In this document: in pieces, positions 18,163 to 26,958 of the stretch | Position numbering within the stretch: the first letter of the stretch is position 1 | How the letters are laid out: each line of letters starts with the position of its first letter | From: UBA8516 sp964434855 | Lineage (GTDB): Archaea; Thermoproteota; Nitrososphaeria; Nitrososphaerales; Nitrosopumilaceae | Reading direction: 5' to 3' | Length of the DNA: 64,000 bases | NCBI GenBank assembly: GCA_964434855.1 | Contig: CAYSWR010000001.1 | Span: 14,643 to 78,642, forward strand | Position numbers and translations under genes: made by a program | Notes under the pieces: model-generated | Database searches by the model: none | What the model saw: the letters and a program-made list of their open reading frames with translations, nothing else | What the model was told of the DNA's origin: nothing

Positions 18163-19331
18163 GCCACAAATTCTTCAATTTTGTCAAGTGCTGGTTCTAA
18201 TACACTAATTTCTGGTAAGAAGACCATCCTAAAATGTCCACTGCCATATTGGGTTCCAAAGCCTGAACCATGTACTGCCAAGATACCTTTTGATTTTAAA
18301 AGATCTATAACAAATTCCTTATCAGATGAATATTTTGTACTCTCAATCTTTGGAAATGCGTAGAAGGCACCTTTTGGAATTGAGCAGCTAAGTCCATTCA
18401 TGCCGTTTAACCTTTTGATTACATAGTCTCTTCTCTTTTTTAATTGAGAAACAAATTCTGAAATGTAATTTTGTGGACCTACAAGTGATTCCAATGCAGC
18501 GTGTTGAACTGGTAAATTAGATGCAATTCTAACTCTGGCAAGCTTTGGTATGTTTTCACGAAGGAGTTCAAGTCTTTTTGAATTGTTAAATGCGATATAA
18601 CCAATTCGCCAACCAGACATAAGATGTACCTTTGAAAAACCATTTACTAGTATGACTGGAGAATCACCACTGACTTTACCTATTCCAACAAACTTTTCAT
18701 CAAAAACTATCTGATCATATATCTCATCACAGATAACATATAGATCATGTTCAACTGCAATGCTTATTAGATCTCTTAATGATTTTTCGTTAAAGACTGC
18801 ACCCGTTGGGTTGTTTGGGCTAATAAGACATATTGCAACAGTTTTTGATGTGATTTTTGATTTGATATCATCAAGATCTGGTGTGGAGTTGGTCAGATCT
18901 ACTGAGAATTCTATTGGAACTCCTCCAAATAATCTGACATAAGAAGCGTATGGTGGATAGTATGGTCCTGGAATCAGAACCTCATCACCAGATTCCACTA
19001 TAGAAGCCATTAACATTTCAAGGCCTTCTGAGACTCCGTTTGTTACTATGATATCATCTTCTGAAACAGAAAGACCCTTTGCTTTTTCTTTTTGTGCAAT
19101 AGCATTTCGAAGTTCTGGTAGTCCTTCTGATGCAGCATAATAATTCTGCCCTTTTTTTATTGCGTTGATGAATGCATCTTTAACATTTTCTGGTGGTTGA
19201 AATCCATACTGTACTGGATCACCAATGTTAAGATATGTTATCTTATGGCCTTCTTTTTCCAGTTTTCTTGCAACTAGTGCAATATCACGTATAGCATATT
19301 CCACACCTGCAACTCTTTTTGATATTTTCAA
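18159..19331 (-). CDS. Class I/II PLP-dependent aminotransferase
   Basis: A fold-type I aminotransferase of 390 residues. The PLP Lys lies in VNGFSKVHLMSGWRIGY (near residue 230). The cofactor/substrate pockets are SPNNPTGAVF (about 172-181), CDEIYDQIVF and the C-terminal GFGTQYGSGHFRMVF with the carboxylate-binding Arg. Similarity to alanine/aspartate enzymes of archaea is evident, but exact substrate cannot be told. The gene stands alone, with tRNA-Arg upstream. Confidence 0.9.
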   Translation of the reverse strand: MKISKRVAGVEYAIRDIALVARKLEKEGHKITYLNIGDPVQYGFQPPENVKDAFINAIKKGQNYYAASEGLPELRNAIAQKEKAKGLSVSEDDIIVTNGVSEGLEMLMASIVESGDEVLIPGPYYPPYASYVRLFGGVPIEFSVDLTNSTPDLDDIKSKITSKTVAICLISPNNPTGAVFNEKSLRDLISIAVEHDLYVICDEIYDQIVFDEKFVGIGKVSGDSPVILVNGFSKVHLMSGWRIGYIAFNNSKRLELLRENIPKLARVRIASNLPVQHAALESLVGPQNYISEFVSQLKKRRDYVIKRLNGMNGLSCSIPKGAFYAFPKIESTKYSSDKEFVIDLLKSKGILAVHGSGFGTQYGSGHFRMVFLPEISVLEPALDKIEEFVA

Positions 19332-19374
19332 TTATCTAGACAGATATTTAGCCCCGTTAAATTCTTACTTGATC

Positions 19375-19449
19375 GGACCCGTTGCATAGCCAGGATAGTG
19401 CGGGTGGCTTCGGACCACCAGGTCGAGGGTTCGAATCCCTCCGGGCCCT
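19375..19449 (+). tRNA. tRNA-Arg (anticodon UCG)
   Basis: A 75-nt cloverleaf. The anticodon stem GGTGG/CCACC closes CTTCGGA, giving anticodon TCG (Arg CGA). The T arm is GAGGG/CCCTC around TTCGAAT. The acceptor GGACCCG pairs with CGGGCCC except for a mismatch, A3 opposite C70. Discriminator is U. No CCA and no intron. Confidence 0.88.
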
Positions 19450-19503
19450 TAATTTTAGATCATTCAATGTAGATTTAAGACATAGCATGAGAAATTAGAA
19501 GAC

Positions 19504-19998
19504 ATGCAAAGATATTCATCATTTAAAATTGGTATTACTTTAGTTGTTATTGCTTCTATATGGATATGGGTTTTGTTTTCAGCCAGTGAAAAAGTATCAT
19601 CAAGTACAAAATTAAATGCAAAGGAAATAACCACACTTGATTTGTATTTAACAAAAAATGGGCTTGGATATTATACTATTACAATTCCAGAATATGCCAA
19701 GCATGTACTTTTTGTACAGATACTAGATCCTTATGGGAATGTTATAGCAGATAAAAAAATTGAAACTAAAATGAGTGTAGATTATTTCAGGTTTTTGGAC
19801 ACTGGTAAGTATACCATGGAGATAACCAATTTTTCTGAAGAACCAATCTCAATAGAGGCAAGTCTTGGGGATACCACTACATCTCAATTAATGATTCCTG
19901 CAATTATTGCGTTTTTTGGAGCTATTATTATTGTATATTCAGGGTATAGAAAATTGAGTGATCATAGTACTGCGCAACCAGAAGAGAACATCTCATAA
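19504..19998 (+). CDS. Membrane protein with an exposed beta domain (164 aa)
   Basis: An N-terminal helix (ITLVVIASIWIWVLFSA) and a C-terminal helix (MIPAIIAFFGAIIIVYSG) frame an external domain of about 100 residues made of beta strands (YYTITIPEYAKHVLFVQILDP). It resembles the emp24-type domain shared by many thaumarchaeal membrane proteins only in general pattern. The last 37 bp overlap the convergent downstream membrane-protein gene. Confidence 0.65.
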   Translation: MQRYSSFKIGITLVVIASIWIWVLFSASEKVSSSTKLNAKEITTLDLYLTKNGLGYYTITIPEYAKHVLFVQILDPYGNVIADKKIETKMSVDYFRFLDTGKYTMEITNFSEEPISIEASLGDTTTSQLMIPAIIAFFGAIIIVYSGYRKLSDHSTAQPEENIS

Positions 19999-20555
19999 AC
20001 CGGTATACACAATACTATAGCACCAAAAAGAAGAGTTAGGTTAAATCCGATCCATACTGCAGAAAGAAGAACAGATAAAATAGCAATTGGTATTAATTTT
20101 CTAACATTTTGGCTGTTGGTTTGTGACAGAACTATAAAACCACCAAATGCACTTAACAAAAGACCTGATTCAAGTACAAGATGAGAGATGCTTACAACGC
20201 CGTCAATGCCGAATATATTGTGTGAAATCAAGTCTGCATAACCTGCTGTGACCTGCAATGATGTTCCAATGATAAGAATTTTCAGTCCTTTTTTAATTGA
20301 TGTATTTTGTGGATTTATAATCAAAATAATTGAACCTAAGATTGCAGAACATGTAATCATCCCAACACCTGCATACACTGCAACATGTTGAATTGTCCAA
20401 AATAGCTCAGGTTCACGCATAAGATGTGATGTTGCATCCCATATACCAGCTAAAAGCTCAACAACAGTTCCTGATACAGCAAGAATAGAAATTGTATTGA
20501 TTATAGACTTCCTATTTGAAATTAACGTATTTGAAAATGCATTTGAAAGTTTCAT
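19962..20555 (-). CDS. Polytopic membrane protein (197 aa), unknown function
   Basis: About six hydrophobic helices, starting with IINTISILAVSGTVVELLAG. Conserved-looking polar positions lie inside the membrane region (TSHLMREPELFWTIQHVAVYAG and YADLISHNIFGIDGVVSISH, both His-rich), which could bind a metal or haem. That is inference from position only. No family is recognised. It overlaps the end of its convergent neighbour by 37 bp. Confidence 0.65.
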   Translation of the reverse strand: MKLSNAFSNTLISNRKSIINTISILAVSGTVVELLAGIWDATSHLMREPELFWTIQHVAVYAGVGMITCSAILGSIILIINPQNTSIKKGLKILIIGTSLQVTAGYADLISHNIFGIDGVVSISHLVLESGLLLSAFGGFIVLSQTNSQNVRKLIPIAILSVLLSAVWIGFNLTLLFGAIVLCIPVYEMFSSGCAVL

Positions 20556-20605
20556 CAGAATAAAATTAATTATACAACATTATATAGAGTGTTGTCTTGA
20601 AAAGT

Positions 20606-20926
20606 TTAGCTCTGACTTTCTTGAGCACGTACATATGCAATAGCTTTTTTCATTTCAAGTGCACGCTCAAACAAGATCTTTCTTACTTCTATCAATTCAG
20701 ATGCAGTCATACTTCGCTTTTGTGATTCAAAGAACAATTCTGCAAATCCCCCTGTCACATATCCAACAAATATTCCAAAGGCCACTTCGACATCATCTTT
20801 AGTAAGCGGTTTCAAGTCATACGCCATATTTCTCATCTGTTGAGGATTTACCATTAGGTTGTCTATTAGTTGCTGAAGTGTATCCTTTAGTTCTACGGTA
20901 AGTACCATAATTTTTGTAAGTATCAT
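20606..20926 (-). CDS. Conserved hypothetical protein (106 aa)
   Basis: A soluble, mostly helical protein (DTLQQLIDNLMVNPQQMRNMAYDLKPL, then MTASELIEVRKILFERALEMKKAIAY). A more hydrophobic middle segment (EVAFGIFVGYVTGGFAELFF) may contact a membrane or a partner. A second Met at 20908 (MVLTVELKD) is an equally good start. I do not recognise the family. Confidence 0.6.
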   Translation of the reverse strand: MILTKIMVLTVELKDTLQQLIDNLMVNPQQMRNMAYDLKPLTKDDVEVAFGIFVGYVTGGFAELFFESQKRSMTASELIEVRKILFERALEMKKAIAYVRAQESQS

Positions 20927-20956
20927 TTACAAAAGAACCTTACCAGATCAGATCAT

Positions 20957-21262
20957 ATGACAAAATTTCGATCTTTTTTGACTGGTGTAATAATTATTAT
21001 ACCTCATGAGAGAAGAGATTTTATGAGTCCTGGAATAGGCCTGATGAAAAGAAGACTCCCAACTGAGAAAGAAGCTGTTCCCTTAGCTGTCTCTGGGATA
21101 ATAAAACAATACGGTGTTGCAGCAGAACAGGTTAAGACACTTGAAACAAAATATGATGAAGATGAGGGAGACTGGTATGTCGCCCTTGGCTTTAATGGAA
21201 AAAGAGCCATTGTTAAAATGGATTCCGTACAGGGAACAATAATAGAAATTAAAGAAATTTAG
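20957..21262 (+). CDS. Conserved hypothetical protein, PepSY-like C-terminus
   Basis: The 101-residue frame has a charged C-terminal half (VKTLETKYDEDEGDWYVALGFNGKRAIVKMDSVQG) that looks like a PepSY-type beta-alpha unit. The conserved part begins at Met-23 (21023, MSPGIGLMKR), so the true start may be there. The preceding 22 residues are hydrophobic and irregular. Function unknown. Confidence 0.55.
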   Translation: MTKFRSFLTGVIIIIPHERRDFMSPGIGLMKRRLPTEKEAVPLAVSGIIKQYGVAAEQVKTLETKYDEDEGDWYVALGFNGKRAIVKMDSVQGTIIEIKEI

Positions 21263-21277
21263 TAAGAATGTTGGATT

Positions 21278-21907
21278 TTATCTCTTAAACTGCACATTAG
21301 ATACTTCGGATTCGCCAATCATAACTAGTCCCCCATCACGTAGCTGCTGAATAAGCTGTATCACTTCTTTTTCTACCTGTCCTCTTTGAAGGCCAGTTAT
21401 TTGTGCAAATGCATCCACAAGATCTGTTATTTTTCGTTGTCCGTTGCACAATTTCCAAAAATCAATAATTGCTTGGTTTACCATAAATCCCTGTTCATGT
21501 TCATTCATCAATACCAACGAACCATCTTCTTGTTTTACAACAGAACCTACTCCTTGCGGCATTGCAGTTTCATAATTTATTGGTGTGATTGTTTTTTGTT
21601 TGTCATAGTTTATCAGCTTCTTGCCTGCTTCAGACATTTTTTCTGGAGTCCAGACAGGCTCCCAAACTATTTCAATATTAACGCCATTTACTCCAGGGAC
21701 TTTGTTAACGTATCTTTTTACATCATTGACTAATGTATCATGTAAAGGACAACCGCGTGTTGTCATAGTCATTTTAATATCTATTTTATTGTCAGCACTT
21801 ACATCAACTCCGTAAATTAATCCCATGTCTACAACATTGATTGGAATTTCAGGGTCCATGCATTGTTTTAGAGAGTCTAGAATTTGTTGTGAGGTTACTG
21901 TACCCAT
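21278..21907 (-). CDS. SufT-like (MIP18/DUF59) domain fused to a PqqD-like domain
   Basis: A 209-residue two-domain protein. Residues 1-100 are a MIP18/DUF59 domain (QCMDPEIPINVVDMGLIYGV; MTMTTRGCPLHDTLVNDVKR with the family's TxxxCP Cys), linked to Fe-S cluster assembly or delivery. Residues about 125-205 match the PqqD-like/RiPP-recognition winged fold (DGSLVLMNEHEQGFMVN, IIDFWKLCNGQRKITDLVDA). The fusion suggests peptide or client recognition coupled to Fe-S delivery, which is inference. It converges on the preceding gene. Confidence 0.75.
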   Translation of the reverse strand: MGTVTSQQILDSLKQCMDPEIPINVVDMGLIYGVDVSADNKIDIKMTMTTRGCPLHDTLVNDVKRYVNKVPGVNGVNIEIVWEPVWTPEKMSEAGKKLINYDKQKTITPINYETAMPQGVGSVVKQEDGSLVLMNEHEQGFMVNQAIIDFWKLCNGQRKITDLVDAFAQITGLQRGQVEKEVIQLIQQLRDGGLVMIGESEVSNVQFKR

Positions 21908-21940
21908 AAAATGGGTTCATTCACGTATGAAATAAATACC

Positions 21941-22917
21941 TTACATCTTTGATTTGAACAACTTTTTGATAGATTCTTCAAAAGGCTGTTTTGCAATTCC
22001 TTCTTCTGTTATGATTCCTGTGATTAGCTCAGGAGGAGTCATATCAAACGCTGGATTTATGACGCCTATATCATCTGGAGCGGTTTTTCTATCTCCTATT
22101 TGTGTGACCTCAGTTGCTTTTCTTTGTTCAATGATTACGTCTCCAGGATTACTTTTCAGATCAAAAGTAGAGAGAGGAGCAGCCACATAGAATGGTATGT
22201 TGTGTTGTTTTGCCATCATAGCTACTTGATATGTTCCTATTTTGTTGTAGACGTGACCTGTGCGCAAAATCCTGTCTGCGCCTACTATTACTTTGTTTAC
22301 CAAGCCCTTTACCATAACATATCCTACTGCGGTATCTGGAATTAAGCTGACATCTATACCGTCATGTTTCAGTTCAAAGGTAGTAAGTCGAGAGCCTTGC
22401 ATTACTGGTCTTGTTTCAGTAGCTATGACTTTGATCTTTTTACCACTTTCTTTTGTTGCACGTATAACTCCTAACGCTGTCCCATATCCCACCGTAGCAA
22501 GTGCACCAGCATTACAATGAGTCATTATTGTATCGTTGTTTTCAAACAAAGCTGCACCATGTTTTCCCATCTTCATGTTGGTCTCTATGTCTTCTTCTGC
22601 CATTTTTTTTGCAGTTCGAATTATTGATTTTTTTATTTCAGAAACATCATTGGATTCATTTGCAACCTTCATTATTTTATCAAGACCCCATGCGAGATTT
22701 ACGGCAGTTGGCCTAGTTTCAAAGAGAGTTTTTCTTGCCTTTTCTAGATCTTTTAATAGTGTTTTCTTTGTTTTTGCCTTGCTTTGTAGTGCAGCTAAAG
22801 CTAATCCAAAAGCGCCTGAAACTCCTATAGCTGGAGCACCTCTAACCACTAAAGTTTTGATTGCATTTGCTACATCCTTGTAATCAGTGTATTTTACAAA
22901 GACAAGCTTGTTTGGTA
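21941..22917 (-). CDS. mtnA: Methylthioribose-1-phosphate isomerase-like (MtnA/aIF2B family), 5' end in gap
   Basis: An aldose-ketose isomerase of the eIF2B-alpha-like family, probably acting on 5-methylthioribose 1-phosphate from the SAM salvage pathway. Motifs are VVRGAPAIGVSGAFG, THCNAGALATVGYGT, ETRPVMQGSRLTTFEL, VGADRI and NKIGTYQVAMMAKQHNIPFYVAAP. The visible frame is open beyond the GTG at 22849 (KLVFVKYTDYKDVANAIKTL upstream), so the true start lies in the 100-N gap. Related ribose-1,5-bisphosphate isomerases are an alternative; the SFDLKS-type motif and GTYQVA favour MtnA. Confidence 0.85.
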
Positions 22918-23017
22918 NNNNNNNNNNNNNNNNNNNNNNNNNNNNNNNNNNNNNNNNNNNNNNNNNNNNNNNNNNNNNNNNNNNNNNNNNNNNNNNNNNN
23001 NNNNNNNNNNNNNNNNN
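22918..23017. other. 100-N scaffold gap
   Basis: Exactly 100 undetermined bases. The flanks show no shared repeat, so unlike the second gap its real length is unknown. It cuts the 5' end of mtnA and the 3' end of the dehydrogenase gene, so their adjacency is not reliable. Confidence 0.99.
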
Positions 23018-23646
23018 TTTCCTAAATATTTGTGGATTTCATCTGCAAAGGACCACATCTCGTCGTAGCTTACTTTGTTTTTTATAGCAATCATGTTACT
23101 AAGCTGGGCATAGTTTATGAGCCAACCATAATAGGAAGTGTCGCATATTATTTTAGCAAGCTCTAATGTAAGTGGGTTCGACATTTTCTTTGTCTTGACA
23201 CTACATTTTTTCATCATGTTAGAGTATGTTGAAGACGCCCAGTTGGATTGAGGAGCACTTGGTTCTATTGCATAAAATTTTGTATACCGTTTCAAATCAT
23301 AAAGCATTCTTTTGTGTACTCCTCTCGTTGCACTGTAAATGACTGGTATTGGAAGTTTAGATTGAAGGATATGAGTAGTGCCAGGACTTACTGTACCATG
23401 AATAACTATGCCTTTGGGTTTGAATTTACGATAAAGCAATAGTACGTTAGGAATGAATTTTTCTGTAAGTGATATACAGATGTGAAGTAAACAAGTATCA
23501 AGACTAGCATATTTGTCAAATTGTTTTTTATTCATTAATTTTTGATTTATATCATATCCTGTTACAGAGACTGCCTTTGAAATAAGCTGTAAAATTGGTA
23601 TGCCTATTTCACCTAATCCTGCTACAACATCTTTAGTTTTTTTCAT
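23018..23646 (-). CDS. Nucleotide-sugar dehydrogenase-like protein, 3' end in gap
   Basis: The N-terminal 209 residues of a Rossmann-fold NAD-binding protein. It begins VVAGLGEIGIPILQLISK (GxGxxG), with the acidic ribose-binding GYDINQK strand, and later GTVSPGTTHILQSKL and YSATRGVHKRM as in UDP/GDP-sugar dehydrogenases and related glycan enzymes. The C-terminal part is lost in the N gap, so substrate and class cannot be fixed. It lies next to glycan-type genes. Confidence 0.6.
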
Positions 23647-23886
23647 ATTAAGTAAACGTAAAAACTGTTTTATGAATGACTAATTAGTTTTTGGATTATT
23701 ATCATGATGTTATTTTTTGCCGTATTCAATTAATGGGATCCTAGAATGTAAAAATAGAGTTCATTATATAGTACAATAATTATGAAAGAAGATATTTTTG
23801 ATGAGACCCAAAATTGATGAAAATGAATTGAAATGAATAAAAAAATCTAGTTTCGGACTACTTTTCACGTTACACTCGATGTTAAT

Positions 23887-24000
23887 CTAGGAGGATGTAT
23901 TCCAGTACTGGTTGATGTCGACAAAAACACCTTCCTTTAGTGGTAATTTTGTAAAGGCATATCCAAAATTTGTCATGTTTCCAGTATGAAGCGTTTTCAT
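23887..24000 (-). pseudogene. Decayed N-terminus of a glycosyltransferase
   Basis: A short open frame of 37 codons whose product begins MKTLHTGNMTNFGYAFTKL and continues EGVFVDINQYW before a stop. This matches the start of GT-B glycosyltransferases (GNxxNxGY...LxKxGxxVD). Nothing of the remaining enzyme follows. The surrounding 435-bp space otherwise has stops in all frames. It is best read as a remnant left by deletion. Identification is by pattern only. Confidence 0.45.
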
Positions 24001-24080
24001 CGGGTTATCACTTTTTAGCATAAATGGTCATATTATTCAAATAGTTACTACATCTAATTGTTAATTGAAAGATTGCAACA

Positions 24081-24554
24081 ATGAAATCTAGATACAAAAA
24101 AACATTGCCTTTCAGAGCATGGTTCTATTTTAGAATGGGCTGGTCAACTTATTTTGCTTTCATTTTTGCTGCAGTGAACACATTAGTAGTGACTTATTAT
24201 TTGGCAATTGAAAGAATACCAGAATTAAAATATATTTTTTCTTCGTTTTTAATTTATGCAATGGTAATGATTGTAATAGGAATACCGTTGTTAGTTCTGT
24301 CTGGATATGCTCATTTCAAAAAAAGCCAAGCTTATAGTTCTGAAGCAGATATTGGGGTAGAAAGTAATCCATATTATTTCAAACTGCCACCAGGACATCA
24401 AAGAGATGTATTAGTACCTCTACAATTATTACTTTCACAGATGATTCTCAAGATTGCAACAAATGAAAAATTAACAGTAGAAGAAATTGACAAATTAAAA
24501 GATATTCAGAAAAAATTAGATATTCTCATCAAAGGAGGTTCACTTGATAAGTGA
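24081..24554 (+). CDS. Two-pass membrane protein of unknown function (157 aa)
   Basis: Two membrane helices at about residues 22-42 (TYFAFIFAAVNTLVVTYYLA) and 53-73. A hydrophilic C-terminal part includes a helical stretch (IDKLKDIQKKLDILIKGG). It precedes a GT2 glycosyltransferase by about 180 bp of AT-rich spacer, so it may help in surface-glycan assembly. No family recognised. Confidence 0.6.
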   Translation: MKSRYKKTLPFRAWFYFRMGWSTYFAFIFAAVNTLVVTYYLAIERIPELKYIFSSFLIYAMVMIVIGIPLLVLSGYAHFKKSQAYSSEADIGVESNPYYFKLPPGHQRDVLVPLQLLLSQMILKIATNEKLTVEEIDKLKDIQKKLDILIKGGSLDK

Positions 24555-24737
24555 AATTTATTCAATTTTTTCGTGAATAATTCCAAGTATTTGTAAAACC
24601 ACAATTAGTCATATTGTTTCTATTATACTAAATGTAATGATTATTAATGATTAAAAGATGCTGTTACATTTCATTTGTACAAATATGAAAAACTATATGT
24701 GATAAAATTATCATATTAATTTCAAGATGTTGGATTT

Positions 24738-25586
24738 ATGAAAACCTATTTTGCCATTGTAACATGTAGAAATTCAGAGAATAACATAGAAAATGCACTT
24801 AATTCGTTAAAGAATCAAACATTAAAACCTGATTATGTGATAGTAATAGATGACGGATCAAAGGATAAAACACCTGAGATTTTAGAAAGGATACGAAATA
24901 GTTGGAGCAGGCTATATGTAATAACAAATCCTGACTTGGGATACAATATTGGACGAGTCGCAAGTAACTGGAATAAAGCAATCAAATTTGCTGAAGAATT
25001 GAAACTGACAAAAACGGATTACCATATGATTACCACAGATGATACGATATATGAAGAACAGTATGCTGAGAAAATGGTAAAAATGTTGGATACTGATCCT
25101 AAAATTGCAATTGCTTCTGGCAATTATGACAAGAATATCTACATCACACCTCATGGTGCAGGCAGATTTGTCAGAAATTCTTTTTTTAATACTTATCTTC
25201 ATTTTTATCCAGAAAAAATGGGTTATGAATCACTTGTCTTGCATATAGCTAATCGACACGGTTATACATACAAGATTTTCAATGATGCTCGATTTAGACA
25301 TACTAGAGAACTAGGAAAAGATCATCATTTCTATGAATTTGGTGCAAGTATGCGTACTTTAGGATACCATCCTTTATTTGTAATGGGTAGATTCTTTTTG
25401 TATTTTGTCAAGGGAAAACCCATAGGAAGAAAGGGAGCAATTTACATGCTTTATCATTATCTAAAATATACACCAAAAGATGATGGTTATGACAGCATGT
25501 ATGATAGTGAAACTAGAGAATTCATCAGGGATGCCCAATGCCGCAGAATAAAGAACATATTGAAAGGGAAAATTACCAAACATTGA
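24738..25586 (+). CDS. Family 2 glycosyltransferase
   Basis: A GT-A fold transferase of 282 residues. The N-terminal TCRNSENNIENALNSLKNQT and VIVIDDGSKDKT give the nucleotide-sugar binding block. The acidic metal site appears as MITTDDTIYEEQYAEKM. No membrane helix is predicted before the C-terminal basic part. It probably adds a sugar to a surface polysaccharide or S-layer glycan, in line with the neighbouring dehydrogenase fragment and glycan genes. Sugar specificity is unknown. Confidence 0.85.
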   Translation: MKTYFAIVTCRNSENNIENALNSLKNQTLKPDYVIVIDDGSKDKTPEILERIRNSWSRLYVITNPDLGYNIGRVASNWNKAIKFAEELKLTKTDYHMITTDDTIYEEQYAEKMVKMLDTDPKIAIASGNYDKNIYITPHGAGRFVRNSFFNTYLHFYPEKMGYESLVLHIANRHGYTYKIFNDARFRHTRELGKDHHFYEFGASMRTLGYHPLFVMGRFFLYFVKGKPIGRKGAIYMLYHYLKYTPKDDGYDSMYDSETREFIRDAQCRRIKNILKGKITKH

Positions 25587-25635
25587 ATTTTAAATAATTT
25601 TTTGAATGGTAGTTTAATTCTGTGATATCCATTCT

Positions 25636-26871
25636 TTAGAGTTTTTGTGTTTTTTTCATGGTTTTACCGATAAACAATCTATACCAAATTTCTAATGAGA
25701 GAAGTCCTAACATTTTGCTGATGTAGCGGACATTTAATTCTAAATTATCTTGTAGTAATTTTTTATGTATTGTGTTTAACCATTCTTCATTAATGATCTT
25801 ATTTTTTACTATTTCAGAATCTGTATTCACATAAGTATTAACAATTTCTTTGGCATTCTTTCTCCATAATGAACACAAATCAAAGGTAAATCCCTTTTTA
25901 ATGGGTTGAATTTTTTTAAAACCTTTTTGTTTAGTAAGAATTGAATATAATGGGATTTTACCATTGATTTTTTTAGGATCATATTTCACCTTCCATGGGA
26001 TATGAGTTGCAAATTTTATCATTTTATCAGTGAGAAAGATTGACCTGATGTCTAAACCTAGAAATTTCCCAAATGCATTATTGGAAGGAATCCAATCATA
26101 AAGCAGTTTTCCATTAAAATCAGCAAGAAAAACTTGATCTAGTGGTTCAAGGTTATTATTAAAATAAGGTTTTAGAAGTGCATATATTTTCTCCCATGAG
26201 AATTTTATTTTGGAGCCAAACATCTTGTGTTGATCCGGAACCCAGTCACGTTCATGGCATGAAAGATATAGTTTTGTTTTATTCTTCCAATCTGTATTTT
26301 TTGGTAAATTTGAAAGAAATTTTTTGTATCTAAAAGTATAACCCCCAAACAATTCATCACCACCGTCACCAGAGTAAAAGATACTTGATTGTTTCCTAGC
26401 TTCAGCCATTGGATAGTATTGATATAAATTCCATCTTGGTTCTTTTACGATGTAGATTAATTGTGGTAATTCACTTAGGATGTCATCTTTTATTATGTTA
26501 TGAAAATTACCATCGTAAATTCTGGATATCTCCTTGGCTCTTTGAATCTCATCATCTTCATCCCCAAAACCCATGCTAAAACATTCGATCTTGATATCTG
26601 GAAGCACTGACCGTATCATTGCTAACGTGAGTCCTGAATCAATTCCACCACTAAGAGACAATGAAATATTATTAGCTCTCAATTTTTTTTTCATTATTAA
26701 TAGGTCATCTTTTACAATATCGTTTATTTTCGATTCAATATCATCAATCTTAGTTGGAACAAAATCTTTGTAAGATAATGGCTTCATTATGGAAACCTTT
26801 TCAGGGTCATACCTTAGCGTTAGAATTTTTGAAATTGAATTGTAGTTAATTTTTGGTTGCACTGTATTCAA
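25636..26871 (-). CDS. Asparagine-synthetase-like ATP-dependent ligase lacking the glutaminase domain
   Basis: A 411-residue protein with the AsnB synthetase domain. The PP-loop is SLSGGIDSGLTLAMI (near residue 75), followed by IECFSMGFGDEDDEIQRAKEI and YSGDGGDELFGGYTFRYK. The usual N-terminal Ntn glutamine-amidotransferase domain (Cys-2) is absent; only about 70 residues precede the PP-loop. It would need free ammonia or a separate amidotransferase. The glycan-gene setting suggests amidation of a sugar acid rather than aspartate, by inference. Confidence 0.78.
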   Translation of the reverse strand: MNTVQPKINYNSISKILTLRYDPEKVSIMKPLSYKDFVPTKIDDIESKINDIVKDDLLIMKKKLRANNISLSLSGGIDSGLTLAMIRSVLPDIKIECFSMGFGDEDDEIQRAKEISRIYDGNFHNIIKDDILSELPQLIYIVKEPRWNLYQYYPMAEARKQSSIFYSGDGGDELFGGYTFRYKKFLSNLPKNTDWKNKTKLYLSCHERDWVPDQHKMFGSKIKFSWEKIYALLKPYFNNNLEPLDQVFLADFNGKLLYDWIPSNNAFGKFLGLDIRSIFLTDKMIKFATHIPWKVKYDPKKINGKIPLYSILTKQKGFKKIQPIKKGFTFDLCSLWRKNAKEIVNTYVNTDSEIVKNKIINEEWLNTIHKKLLQDNLELNVRYISKMLGLLSLEIWYRLFIGKTMKKTQKL

Positions 26872-26958
26872 AAAAAATTATTTTGATTATAAAAGTGATG
26901 GCATTAACAAATATTTACAGCAGCAGTGTAGAAAACTGAATAGATGAAGTGAATTGAT

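Noticed and set aside
23866..23940. Plus-strand peptide resembling a DegT/DnrJ aminotransferase segment (GCIPVLVDVDKNTF)
   Set aside because: The opposite strand gives a longer, better glycosyltransferase-like frame over the same bases, and the plus-strand frame has stops on both sides.
24555..24737. Possible sRNA or promoter array in AT-rich spacer
   Set aside because: Low-complexity AT-rich DNA with no C/D boxes, stable stem or conserved motif.
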